13,483 bases of DNA from an uncultured Oscillibacter sp. (GTDB taxonomy: Bacteria; Bacillota; Clostridia; Oscillospirales; Oscillospiraceae). The notes beneath the pieces are model-generated. The model saw only the letters and a list, made by a program, of their open reading frames with translations, was not told the origin of the DNA and ran no database searches. The stretch is from positions 1-13,483 of the forward strand of contig CAJFNE010000031.1 in the NCBI GenBank assembly GCA_904393855.1, given 5' to 3'. The position numbers were made by a program, and so were the translations under genes. Shown here piece after piece: positions 1 through 7,299 of the stretch (position 1 is its first letter; every line of letters starts with the position of its first letter).

Positions 1-201
1 CGGAAGCGGTACGGCAGCTGCAGCGGGAAGAACAGCCTGTGCTTCTCCTGCTTCCTGATGCTCTGTCCGGAGGAGGCCGTCGACCTGGTGGTGGTCCACG
101 AGCTGTGCCACATCCGGGAGAAGAACCACGGCCCCCGCTTCTACGCCCTGCTGGAGCACTACCTCCCGGACTACCGGGAGCGGAAAAAACTGCTGCGATA
201 A
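1..201 (+). CDS. YgjP/SprT-like zinc metallopeptidase, C-terminal fragment
   Basis: This is the last 66 codons of a gene that begins before the window; it ends at TAA 199-201. The visible protein has RYGSCS near its start, then an HELCH (HExxH) zinc-binding motif, and a third likely zinc ligand in the stretch EKNHGPRFY. The order RxGSCS, HELxH, xNHxxRF is the signature of the YgjP-like (DUF45, PF01863) metallopeptidase family, whose cellular substrates are mostly unknown. The metal-binding core is present here, so only the N-terminal part is missing. The next gene starts 24 bases downstream on the same strand, so the two are probably cotranscribed. The family call is firm from the motifs; the physiological role is not known. 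Confidence 0.85.
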   Translation, partial: RKRYGSCSGKNSLCFSCFLMLCPEEAVDLVVVHELCHIREKNHGPRFYALLEHYLPDYRERKKLLR

Positions 202-224
202 CTACGAGATAAAGGAGAGACCGT

Positions 225-935
225 ATGGAAAAGCAATCCCTCCCCGCCCTGCTGCGGGGCAATCCCTATCCCGGCCGGGGCATCCTCCTGGGCCGGAGCG
301 CCGACGGGCAGTCCGCCGTGGCGGCCTACTTCATCATGGGCCGCAGCGAGAACTCCCGGAACCGGGTGTTCGTGGAGACGGAGGACGGCATCCGCACCCA
401 GGCCCACGACCCCGCCAAAATGACGGACCCCAGCCTCATCATCTACCACCCGGTCCGGCAGATCGGCCGGGGGCTCATCGTCACCAACGGCGACCAGACG
501 GACACCATCCGGGATTATCTTCTCCAGGGCCGCACCTTCCAGGAGGCCCTCCGGTCCCGGGAGTTCGAGCCGGACGGCCCCAACTACACCCCCCGTATCT
601 CCGGCCTGCTGTCCCCGGACGGCAGCTTCCAGCTCTCCATTTTAAAGAGCGCCGACGGGGACCCGGCCTGCTGCTGCCGGTATTTCTACCTCTATGACGC
701 GCCCCTGCCCGGCGAGGGCCGCTTCCTCCACACCTACCAGGGGGACGGGGATCCCCTGCCCTCCTTCCAGGGGGAGCCGGTGCGGGTGGCCCTGGACGCC
801 CCCACGCCGGAGGACCTGGCCGCCGAGCTGTGGGAGGCCCTGCACCCGGAAAACAAGGTCTCCCTGTTCGTCCGGTATGTCCGCCTGGCGGACGGCGCCT
901 GCTCCCAGGTGATCCGCAACAAGTTCGAGGCGTGA
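225..935 (+). CDS. IMP cyclohydrolase, PurO-type
   Basis: A 236-residue cytosolic protein that matches the stand-alone IMP cyclohydrolase family (PF07826), which closes the ring of FAICAR to give IMP in the last step of purine synthesis. Family-like stretches are NPYPGRGI (residues 13-20), YFIMGRSENSRNR (35-47) and VTNGDQTD (86-93), followed by the NTN-hydrolase-like body. There is no signal peptide or membrane segment. The start is supported by AAAGGAG at about 211-217, a suitable distance before ATG 225. It follows the metallopeptidase gene by 23 bases and ends at a strong hairpin. In most bacteria this step is carried out by the N-terminal domain of PurH. A separate PurO-type enzyme was first described in archaea and is also annotated in many Clostridia. 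The family call is from recalled motifs; activity is inferred. Confidence 0.8.
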   Translation: MEKQSLPALLRGNPYPGRGILLGRSADGQSAVAAYFIMGRSENSRNRVFVETEDGIRTQAHDPAKMTDPSLIIYHPVRQIGRGLIVTNGDQTDTIRDYLLQGRTFQEALRSREFEPDGPNYTPRISGLLSPDGSFQLSILKSADGDPACCCRYFYLYDAPLPGEGRFLHTYQGDGDPLPSFQGEPVRVALDAPTPEDLAAELWEALHPENKVSLFVRYVRLADGACSQVIRNKFEA

Positions 936-944
936 CCCAAGATC

Positions 945-982
945 AAAAGCCCGCCGCCGGAGCATTCCGGCGGCGGGCTTTT
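945..982. terminator. Bidirectional terminator hairpin
   Basis: A perfect 17-bp stem (945-961 with 966-982) has a GCAT loop. Its G+C-rich core is flanked by AAAA on the left arm and TTTT on the right arm, so a U-run follows the core in either direction. It lies between the converging IMP cyclohydrolase gene and the zinc-ribbon gene and can stop transcription from both sides. Confidence 0.9.
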
Positions 983-1002
983 GGGTTTCGATAAAAGGGC
1001 TG

Positions 1003-1386
1003 TCACTCGCCCATGGGGGCGCCGCACTGGGGACAGAACTTGCTGTCGGACTTGGCACCGCAGATGGGACAGGTCTTCTCGGTGGAGGCGTCCACCGTCA
1101 CGTCGGCCTCGGGAGCCTTGTTGGCAGCCTTGGCCGCCTCCAGCTCGGCGATCTTCGCCTTGGAGGTCACCACCGCCTCCACCAGGTCCCGGACGGCGTC
1201 GGGAATCTCGCCCTCATACTCGTTGACGAACCACTCGCCGATAGCGCGGTAGTTCTTGTCCATCTCCCGCTGCTCTCCGGCGATGGCCACCGTGATGCGG
1301 GTCAGCTCCGCGGCGTCTTTGGCCTTGTCCGCGGCCACAGCCGCCACGTCTTTTGCCTTTTTCGTCAGATCATCCAGAAATGCCAT
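1003..1386 (-). CDS. Small coiled-coil protein with C-terminal zinc ribbon
   Basis: A 127-residue soluble protein of unknown function. Residues 1-90 are rich in Ala, Lys and Glu and look helical, probably coiled-coil (for example residues 5-30 and 65-92). After a short linker, the C-terminus carries a zinc ribbon with two CxxC pairs: C106/C109 in CPICG and C118/C121 in CPQCG. Zinc ribbons of this form are often annotated 'zinc ribbon domain-containing protein' in Clostridia and do not define a function. The start is ATG 1386 with AAGGAG at 1395-1400. A candidate promoter lies upstream (1457-1485), so it is probably transcribed on its own and stops at the 945-982 hairpin. Confidence 0.8.
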   Translation of the reverse strand: MAFLDDLTKKAKDVAAVAADKAKDAAELTRITVAIAGEQREMDKNYRAIGEWFVNEYEGEIPDAVRDLVEAVVTSKAKIAELEAAKAANKAPEADVTVDASTEKTCPICGAKSDSKFCPQCGAPMGE

Positions 1387-1456
1387 AGGAATATCTCCTT
1401 TCTATCTTACGGCCAGAGGCCGCTTTTGTGCTGCGGCGGTCCGTTTTTCTAGGGAC

Positions 1457-1485
1457 AGTATAGCGCACGCCCGTCAAAAACGCAA
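1457..1485 (-). promoter_or_regulatory. Candidate sigma-A promoter for the zinc-ribbon gene
   Basis: On the minus strand, TTGCGT (1480-1485) is followed after 17 bases by TATACT (1457-1462, five of six to consensus). It lies about 70 bases before ATG 1386, in the 115-base spacer after glpK. I see no convincing terminator for glpK in this spacer, so read-through from glpK is also possible. Confidence 0.5.
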
Positions 1486-1501
1486 CTGCTTTCCCATTTG
1501 T

Positions 1502-3013
<1,512 letters not shown>

Positions 3014-3026
3014 AGGCTGCCTCCTC

Positions 3027-3071
3027 TGGTATTTTTTGCAGAACCGTGGTATGATGAACTCAGTATACCAC
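3027..3071. promoter_or_regulatory. Divergent glpK/lipase promoter region with repeated TGGTAT sites
   Basis: The 76-base spacer has a plus-strand extended -10 TGGTATGAT (3047-3055) and a minus-strand extended -10 TGGTATACT (3062-3070). Both lack a good -35 element, as extended -10 promoters often do. The two form a 7-bp inverted repeat, GTGGTAT (3046-3052) with ATACCAC (3065-3071). A third TGGTAT at 3027-3032 lies exactly 20 bases upstream of the plus copy. Predicted starts near 3062 (plus) and 3055 (minus) leave short leaders that include each ribosome binding site. The sites are seen directly; promoter and operator function are inferred. Confidence 0.5.
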
Positions 3072-3089
3072 AGGGAGGCCGGTTTTGCT

Positions 3090-4043
3090 ATGGTCAGACA
3101 CGAATTTACCTTTCCCTCCGCCGACAAAAAAACGCAGATTCACGCGGTGGAGTGGCGGCCGGAGGGGGAGATCCGGGCGGTGCTGCAGATCTCACACGGC
3201 GTGTCGGAGTACATCCTGCGCTACGAGCCTTTCGCCGCGTTCCTGACGGAGCGGGGCTTCGCCGTCGTCGGGCATGACCACCTGGGCCACGGCGGGTCCA
3301 TCGCCCCCGGCGCGCCCCGGCTGTACTTCGGTCCCACGGGCAGCTGGAACTGGGTGGCGGAGGACCTCCACACCCGGCGGCAGCTGGCGAAAGAGCGGTT
3401 CCCCGGCATCCCCTATCTGCTGCTGGGGCACTCCATGGGCTCCTTCCTGGCCCGGACGGACCTGATCCTCCACCCTGGGGAGACGGACGGCGCCATCCTC
3501 ATGGGCACCGGCCAGATGGCGCCGCTCCTCCTGGCCGCCGGACGGGCCGTGGCCGCCGTGGAGACCCGCCGGGTGGGAGAGACCCGCGTCAGCCCCCTGG
3601 TGGAGCAGCTGGCCTTCGGCGCCTACAACCGGGTATTCTCCCCTAACCGCACCTCCTATGACTGGCTCTCCCGCGATCCGGGCAACGTGGACCGCTACCT
3701 GGCGGACCCCCTGTGCGGCGGAAGCCCCACCACGGGGCTCTTCCGGGAGATGCTGGCGGGCATGGCCTTCATCGCCCGGCCGGCGGAACTGCGGCGGATG
3801 GACCCGGGCACCCCGGTGCTGTTCATCTCCGGGGACCAAGACCCGGTGGGAGACTGCGGCAAGGGGGTCCGGCGGGCCGCCGAGAGCTTCCGGCAGGCGG
3901 GTGTAAAACAGGTGGGCTGCAAGCTCTACCCGGGACTGCGCCACGAAATCCTCTGTGAGGATTGCCGGGAGCAGGTCTATCAGGACCTGCTGGACTGGAT
4001 GGAGTCTGCCGTTCTCCGCCCCGTTTCCGCAAAATCCCCGTAA
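3090..4043 (+). CDS. Alpha/beta hydrolase, monoacylglycerol lipase/lysophospholipase type
   Basis: A 317-residue serine hydrolase of the Hydrolase_4 (serine aminopeptidase S33) group, which includes monoacylglycerol lipases and lysophospholipases. The likely triad is Ser115 in GHSMG (113-117), Asp251 in SGDQDPVG (247-254) and His285 in GLRHE (282-286). SHG at 35-37 gives the oxyanion strand, and GHDHLGHGGS at 61-70 is typical of this group. Residues about 140-225 form the variable cap that decides the substrate. No signal peptide is seen, so it should act in the cytosol. ATG 3090 was chosen because homology begins at MVRHEFTF and AGGGAGG (3072-3078) precedes it; the in-frame ATG at 3036 has no such site. 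It diverges from glpK, which suggests a glycerol-releasing role, but the substrate is unproven. Confidence 0.85.
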   Translation: MVRHEFTFPSADKKTQIHAVEWRPEGEIRAVLQISHGVSEYILRYEPFAAFLTERGFAVVGHDHLGHGGSIAPGAPRLYFGPTGSWNWVAEDLHTRRQLAKERFPGIPYLLLGHSMGSFLARTDLILHPGETDGAILMGTGQMAPLLLAAGRAVAAVETRRVGETRVSPLVEQLAFGAYNRVFSPNRTSYDWLSRDPGNVDRYLADPLCGGSPTTGLFREMLAGMAFIARPAELRRMDPGTPVLFISGDQDPVGDCGKGVRRAAESFRQAGVKQVGCKLYPGLRHEILCEDCREQVYQDLLDWMESAVLRPVSAKSP

Positions 4044-4059
4044 AATCCCGCTTCCCCGC

Positions 4060-4088
4060 TTGTGGCGGGCGGCATCTGGTGTTATAAT
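4060..4088 (+). promoter_or_regulatory. Extended -10 promoter of the TIM-barrel gene
   Basis: TTGTGG (4060-4065) is followed after 17 bases by a perfect TATAAT (4083-4088), which is preceded by TGT to make an extended -10. The predicted start lies about 40 bases before ATG 4134. A weak 5-bp hairpin (4055-4069) overlaps the -35 but has no U-run, so I do not call a terminator for the upstream lipase gene. Confidence 0.7.
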
Positions 4089-4133
4089 GTCTCATCCCTA
4101 TTTCCAGTCCCCCCGCGGGAGAGAGGAGCTCTC

Positions 4134-4799
4134 ATGGCCAAATTCGTACCAGCCTATACCGGAACCCTCCGGAACCATTCCCTGACGCTGCCCACCTGTA
4201 TCAGCGAGTGCAGCGGCATCCGCATCTTTGGCCGCCGGATCAAATCCCTGGCTTTCTCCACGGATGTGGCGATCATCAAGAACATCAACGCCGACGCCAT
4301 CATCGCCGTCTACCCCTTCACTCCCCAGCCGGTGGTGTCCCAGGCCATTATCAGCGTCTCCGACGTGCCGGTATTCGCGGGCGTGGGCGGCGGCATCACC
4401 ACCGGCGCCCGGGCAGTCCGTCTGGCGGTCCAGGCGGAGCATCAGGGCGCCTACGGGGTCGTGCTGAACTCCCCCACCCCCAACGAGGTCATTCGGGAGA
4501 TCAAGGACATCGTGGATATCCCCGTGGTCATCACGGTGGTCTCCGCCCACACGGATATCCGCGGCCGCCTGGCCGCCGGGGCGGACATCCTGAATGTCTC
4601 CGGCGCCGCCGCCACGCCGGAGATCGTGGAGGAGATCCGCCGGGACTTCCCGGAGCTGCCCATCATCGCAACCGGCGGCCCCACGGAGGATAGCATTCTC
4701 CGCACCATCCGGGCCGGGGCCAACGCCATCACCTACACACCCCCCTCCAACGGGGAGCTGTTCTCCCGGCTCATGGAGAAGTACCGGGAAAACGCCTGA
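4134..4799 (+). CDS. TIM-barrel protein of unknown function (clostridial 'hydrolase' family)
   Basis: A 221-residue soluble protein with the alternating beta/alpha pattern of a ribulose-phosphate-binding type TIM barrel. Conserved-looking stretches at strand ends are FSTDVAIIKN (41-50), VYPFTPQP (59-66), GVGGGITTG (83-91), VLNSPTPNE (110-118), GADILNVSG (149-157) and IATGGPTEDS (178-187). The last resembles the glycine-rich phosphate-binding loops of aldolase-like barrels. Close relatives in Clostridia are, from memory, annotated only as 'hydrolase'; I see no hydrolase triad or HxH metal site that would justify that name. ATG 4134 is preceded by GAGAGGAG (4121-4128); the in-frame ATG at 4062 precedes the promoter's predicted start and is rejected. 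It has its own promoter and appears monocistronic. Confidence 0.8.
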   Translation: MAKFVPAYTGTLRNHSLTLPTCISECSGIRIFGRRIKSLAFSTDVAIIKNINADAIIAVYPFTPQPVVSQAIISVSDVPVFAGVGGGITTGARAVRLAVQAEHQGAYGVVLNSPTPNEVIREIKDIVDIPVVITVVSAHTDIRGRLAAGADILNVSGAAATPEIVEEIRRDFPELPIIATGGPTEDSILRTIRAGANAITYTPPSNGELFSRLMEKYRENA

Positions 4800-4809
4800 A
4801 TCCAGCTCA

Positions 4810-4842
4810 CAGGAGGCCGCCTCGAAACGAGGCGGCCTCCTG
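4810..4842. terminator. Hairpin between convergent genes
   Basis: A perfect 15-bp stem (4810-4824 with 4828-4842) has an AAA loop. It starts ten bases after the TIM-barrel stop codon and ends four bases from the stop codon of the opposing ATPase gene. It is very stable but lacks a clear U-run on either side, so it is a probable rather than certain terminator for both genes. Confidence 0.7.
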
Positions 4843-4846
4843 CTCG

Positions 4847-5914
4847 TTATCCCAGCCAGCTGAGAATCCGTCCGGCCTCCAGCGCCGCCAGGGTCCGCAC
4901 GCCGTCAAAGTCCACATAGGGGTTGTAGACCGACTCCAGCCGGTCGTGGTTGGCCTTGGCTTCCCGCAGGGCGGCCACGCCCTCCTCCCGCAGCAGGGCG
5001 GCCATCCGGGTCTGGAACCGCAGGCGGGCCTTGTTCTCCGGCTCCGTCATGGCGTCCAGCCGGACCCGACGGTAGGGCTTTCTGCCGTAGTCCATGCCGG
5101 GCCGGGAGGTGACGAAAGCCAGCCCCAGGCCGGGGATCAGCAGGTGCTCCAGCCGGTCCGGCTCCTCCGGCGCCATGCAGGCGATGGTGTCCCAGCCCCG
5201 CTCCGCCGCCGCGCCATGGATCGCCGCCAGGCTCTCCCCCGCCAGCTCCCAGCTGTCCGCGAACTCATAGACCCGGGGGCACAGGGCCTCCACGCTGTCG
5301 AACCGCCAGATATAGCCCTTGTGGGTGATGCTGCCAAGAAACCGCCGGGTGGTCTTTCCTGTCTGCTTCCCCGACTCCCGCAGCTCCCGCTGAATGATCC
5401 CCCGGACCCGCCGGCGGGCCCGGTCCGCGTCAAAGGCCTTCCCCACGGCCGTTACCGCGTCCAATTCCACCTGCCGGGCGGCTTTCAGGCTGTGATAGGC
5501 CCTGACGTAGGCCGCCTGATAAGCGTGGGTGTAGGTCTTGACCGCCTCGGCGTCCGTCTTGGCGGCGGAGAGGTCATAGAACCGGCCCAGATCCACATAG
5601 CGGTCCACCGCCGCCGGATAGCGAGGCTCCAGCACATGGGGGCTGGTGCCGTCCACCACGGCGCAGCGCACCTCCGGCAGCACCACCCCATCCAGGGAAT
5701 CCGGGTCCCCGGAGCACCAGAGGTACTCCACCGGGGTCCCCGTCTGCTCCAGGGTCCGCCCGATCTCCCGCATGAAGGTGTTCTTCCCCACGCCGGGGCC
5801 GCCCTTGAGAATCATAAGGTCGTATGTAGCCTCCAAATCCACGATCTCGTGAAACAGATTCCGAAAGCCGTCGCCGCTGTTGGCGCCGGCGAAAAAGTTT
5901 ACGGTCCGTGCCAT
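4847..5914 (-). CDS. PRK06851-type P-loop ATPase with degenerate second half
   Basis: A 355-residue soluble P-loop protein of the poorly characterised PRK06851 family found in Firmicutes. Domain 1 (about residues 1-110) has Walker A KGGPGVGKNT (37-46), then WCSGDPDSLDGVVLPE (66-81) and AVVDGTSPH (85-93). A helical, charged middle follows (115-190). Domain 2 (about 190-290) repeats the same layout: ADSWELAGES (219-228) where a P-loop would be, then CMAPEEPDRLEHLLIPG (246-262) and LAFVTS (265-270). Its P-loop is therefore lost. The first P-loop is also unusual: Asn45 stands where Ser or Thr normally coordinates magnesium. ATG 5914 follows GGGAGGGG with a 6-base gap; the ATG at 6064 would add an AT-rich, unrelated 50 residues. 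Function unknown. Confidence 0.75.
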   Translation of the reverse strand: MARTVNFFAGANSGDGFRNLFHEIVDLEATYDLMILKGGPGVGKNTFMREIGRTLEQTGTPVEYLWCSGDPDSLDGVVLPEVRCAVVDGTSPHVLEPRYPAAVDRYVDLGRFYDLSAAKTDAEAVKTYTHAYQAAYVRAYHSLKAARQVELDAVTAVGKAFDADRARRRVRGIIQRELRESGKQTGKTTRRFLGSITHKGYIWRFDSVEALCPRVYEFADSWELAGESLAAIHGAAAERGWDTIACMAPEEPDRLEHLLIPGLGLAFVTSRPGMDYGRKPYRRVRLDAMTEPENKARLRFQTRMAALLREEGVAALREAKANHDRLESVYNPYVDFDGVRTLAALEAGRILSWLG

Positions 5915-5944
5915 AGCCGTCCCCTCCCAATTGAAATTCAATCC

Positions 5945-5974
5945 AGCGTATGCGGCGCCCCCTTGCCCTGTCAG
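5945..5974 (-). promoter_or_regulatory. Weak candidate promoter for the PRK06851-type gene
   Basis: On the minus strand, CTGACA (5969-5974, five of six to the -35 consensus) is followed after 18 bases by TACGCT (5945-5950, only three of six to the -10 consensus). The position, about 30 bases before ATG 5914, is right, but the -10 is poor. It is the best minus-strand candidate I found in the 5915-6159 spacer. Confidence 0.25.
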
Positions 5975-6013
5975 CATTTTCAGCCCGTCCTGAAAAATTC
6001 GGAAAAATTTTTG

Positions 6014-6042
6014 GTGAAATTTCTCGAAGAATCTGTTATGAT
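6014..6042 (+). promoter_or_regulatory. Extended -10 promoter of the carboxypeptidase gene
   Basis: GTGAAA (6014-6019) is followed after 17 bases by TATGAT (6037-6042), preceded by TGT (6034-6036), which makes an extended -10. The surrounding bases are AT-rich, in contrast to the rest of the window. The predicted start near 6049 leaves a leader of about 110 nt before ATG 6160. Confidence 0.6.
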
Positions 6043-6048
6043 ATAAGT

Positions 6049-6159
6049 ATCTGTCATACGGCACGCCGGATTTCGGCTCTAAAGCGCACCTCCGGCAGGA
6101 AGCCGGCCTGATATTCGATCAACCCGGCGTGCCGGCGGCGCGCCGCAAAGGAGCATGGC
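6049..6159 (+). promoter_or_regulatory. Structured 5' leader of the carboxypeptidase gene
   Basis: The predicted leader can fold into an 11-bp stem that joins its two ends: CGGCACGCCGG (6059-6069) with CCGGCGTGCCG (6124-6134). Inside lies CCGGC (6092-6096) with GCCGG (6102-6106). The outer stem is followed at once by a 12-base palindrome GCGGCGCGCCGC (6135-6146), which abuts the ribosome binding site AAAGGAG (6147-6153). A local hairpin GCCG/CGGC (6065-6068 with 6074-6077) would compete with the outer stem. I do not recognise a known riboswitch class. Pairing is seen in the sequence; a regulatory role is inferred. Confidence 0.4.
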
Positions 6160-7248
6160 ATGGACGATTACACCCCGATTCTCACCCCGGAAGAACGGAC
6201 GGCCCGCCGGGCCCAGCGGGCCGCGGCGCGGCGCAGGAAGCAGCGCCTCCGGCGCCGGCGGATGCTGCTGCGGGCCCTGCCGGCGGGGGCCCTGGGACTG
6301 GTCCTGGTGGTCACACTGACCGTCTGGGGCCAGGGCCAGTCGGCGGATGGACTGGAGGCCCATGCGGCGGACAGCGCCTCCCTGCAGACCGAGGTGTTGA
6401 GGAAAGCCGCCCCTCCAGAGGTCGAAACGCTTTTCCACCCTGAGGAGACCGCGGATACCGTCCAGTTGGGTGAGGAAATCTACAGCAGCTATGCCGTCCT
6501 GATCGACCTCCAAACCGGCGCGATTCTGGCGGAGAAGGAGCCTGACGCGGTCATCAGTCCCGCTTCCATGACCAAGGTGCTGACCCTCCTGGTGGCGGCA
6601 GAGCTTCTGGACGAATCGGATCTGGACGACACGTTCACCATCACCATCGACATCACGGATTACTGCTATGTCAACGGCTGCAGCGTGGTGGGGCTGGACG
6701 TGGACGAGACCGTCCCCGTCCGGGAGCTGCTGTACGGCACCATCCTCCCCTCCGGCGCGGACGCCGCCCTGGGCCTGGCCATCTACACCGCCGGGTCCCA
6801 CGAGGCCTTTGTGGAGCTGATGAACGAGAAGCTGGAGGAGTTGGGCATCTCGGACACCGCCCACTTCACCAACTGCGTGGGGCTTTATGATGAGGACCAC
6901 CACTGCACCGTCACGGATATGGCCGTGATCCTCAAGGCCGCCATGGAGAATGATCTGTGCCGGGAGGTCCTCTCCGCCCACACCTACGAGACCGCCCCCA
7001 CCCCCCAGCATCCGGAGGGACAGGTGCTCTCCAACTGGTTCCTGCGCAAGATCGAGGACCACGACACGGAGCAGGCCGTCCGGGCGGTGGGCGCCAAGAC
7101 GGGCTATGTGGCCCAGTCCGGCAACTGCGCCGCCAGCTGGGGCGAGGACGCCGACGGCAACGCCTATCTCTGCGTCACCGGCAACGCCGGCAGCAGCTGG
7201 CAGGCCATCTTTGACCACGCGGCGCTGTACAGGGATTACTGTGAATAA
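6160..7248 (+). CDS. Membrane-anchored D-alanyl-D-alanine carboxypeptidase (S11 family)
   Basis: A 362-residue penicillin-binding protein of peptidase family S11 (DacF/DacA type) that trims the terminal D-Ala from peptidoglycan pentapeptides outside the membrane. Residues 1-38 are cytoplasmic and strongly basic, with runs of Arg; residues about 37-56 form one transmembrane helix or uncleaved signal anchor. The catalytic domain starts near residue 105. The active-site motifs are SMTK (Ser136, Lys139), then SGA (198-200) at the SxN position, and KTG (313-315). The Asn of motif 2 is thus replaced by Ala. The usual C-terminal membrane anchor domain of PBP5 is absent, so the N-terminal helix must tether it. 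ATG 6160 follows AAAGGAG with six bases between. It ends at the 7254-7282 hairpin. Confidence 0.9.
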   Translation: MDDYTPILTPEERTARRAQRAAARRRKQRLRRRRMLLRALPAGALGLVLVVTLTVWGQGQSADGLEAHAADSASLQTEVLRKAAPPEVETLFHPEETADTVQLGEEIYSSYAVLIDLQTGAILAEKEPDAVISPASMTKVLTLLVAAELLDESDLDDTFTITIDITDYCYVNGCSVVGLDVDETVPVRELLYGTILPSGADAALGLAIYTAGSHEAFVELMNEKLEELGISDTAHFTNCVGLYDEDHHCTVTDMAVILKAAMENDLCREVLSAHTYETAPTPQHPEGQVLSNWFLRKIEDHDTEQAVRAVGAKTGYVAQSGNCAASWGEDADGNAYLCVTGNAGSSWQAIFDHAALYRDYCE

Positions 7249-7253
7249 GAAGA

Positions 7254-7282
7254 ACCGGGCGTTCCCTTTGGGAACGCCCGGT
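7254..7282. terminator. Bidirectional terminator hairpin
   Basis: A perfect 13-bp stem (7254-7266 with 7270-7282) has a TTT loop and lies between the converging carboxypeptidase and EFR1 genes. On the plus strand it is followed by CCTCTTTG and on the minus strand by CTTCTTATTC, both T-rich, so it can act in either direction. Confidence 0.85.
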
Positions 7283-7299
7283 CCTCTTTGATGGACTTG

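Noticed and set aside
3014..3127. Longer N-terminus for GlpK from ATG 3127
   Set aside because: It would overlap the divergent promoters and the lipase start, has no ribosome binding site, and homology begins at METYVAALDQGTT.
4055..4069. CCCGC/GCGGG hairpin as a terminator for the lipase gene
   Set aside because: The stem is only 5 bp, no U-run follows, and it overlaps the -35 of the next promoter.
4946..6046. A 366-codon plus-strand open frame opposite the P-loop ATPase gene
   Set aside because: No domain pattern, and it runs into the AT-rich promoter region; the minus strand shows family motifs.
5915..6064. Longer N-terminus for the P-loop ATPase from ATG 6064
   Set aside because: The 50 extra residues are coded by AT-rich spacer, lack a ribosome binding site, and GGGAGGGG marks the start at 5914.
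6079..7218. A 379-codon minus-strand open frame opposite the carboxypeptidase gene
   Set aside because: Low-complexity Gly, Val and Leu composition without motifs, opposite a gene with all S11 landmarks.
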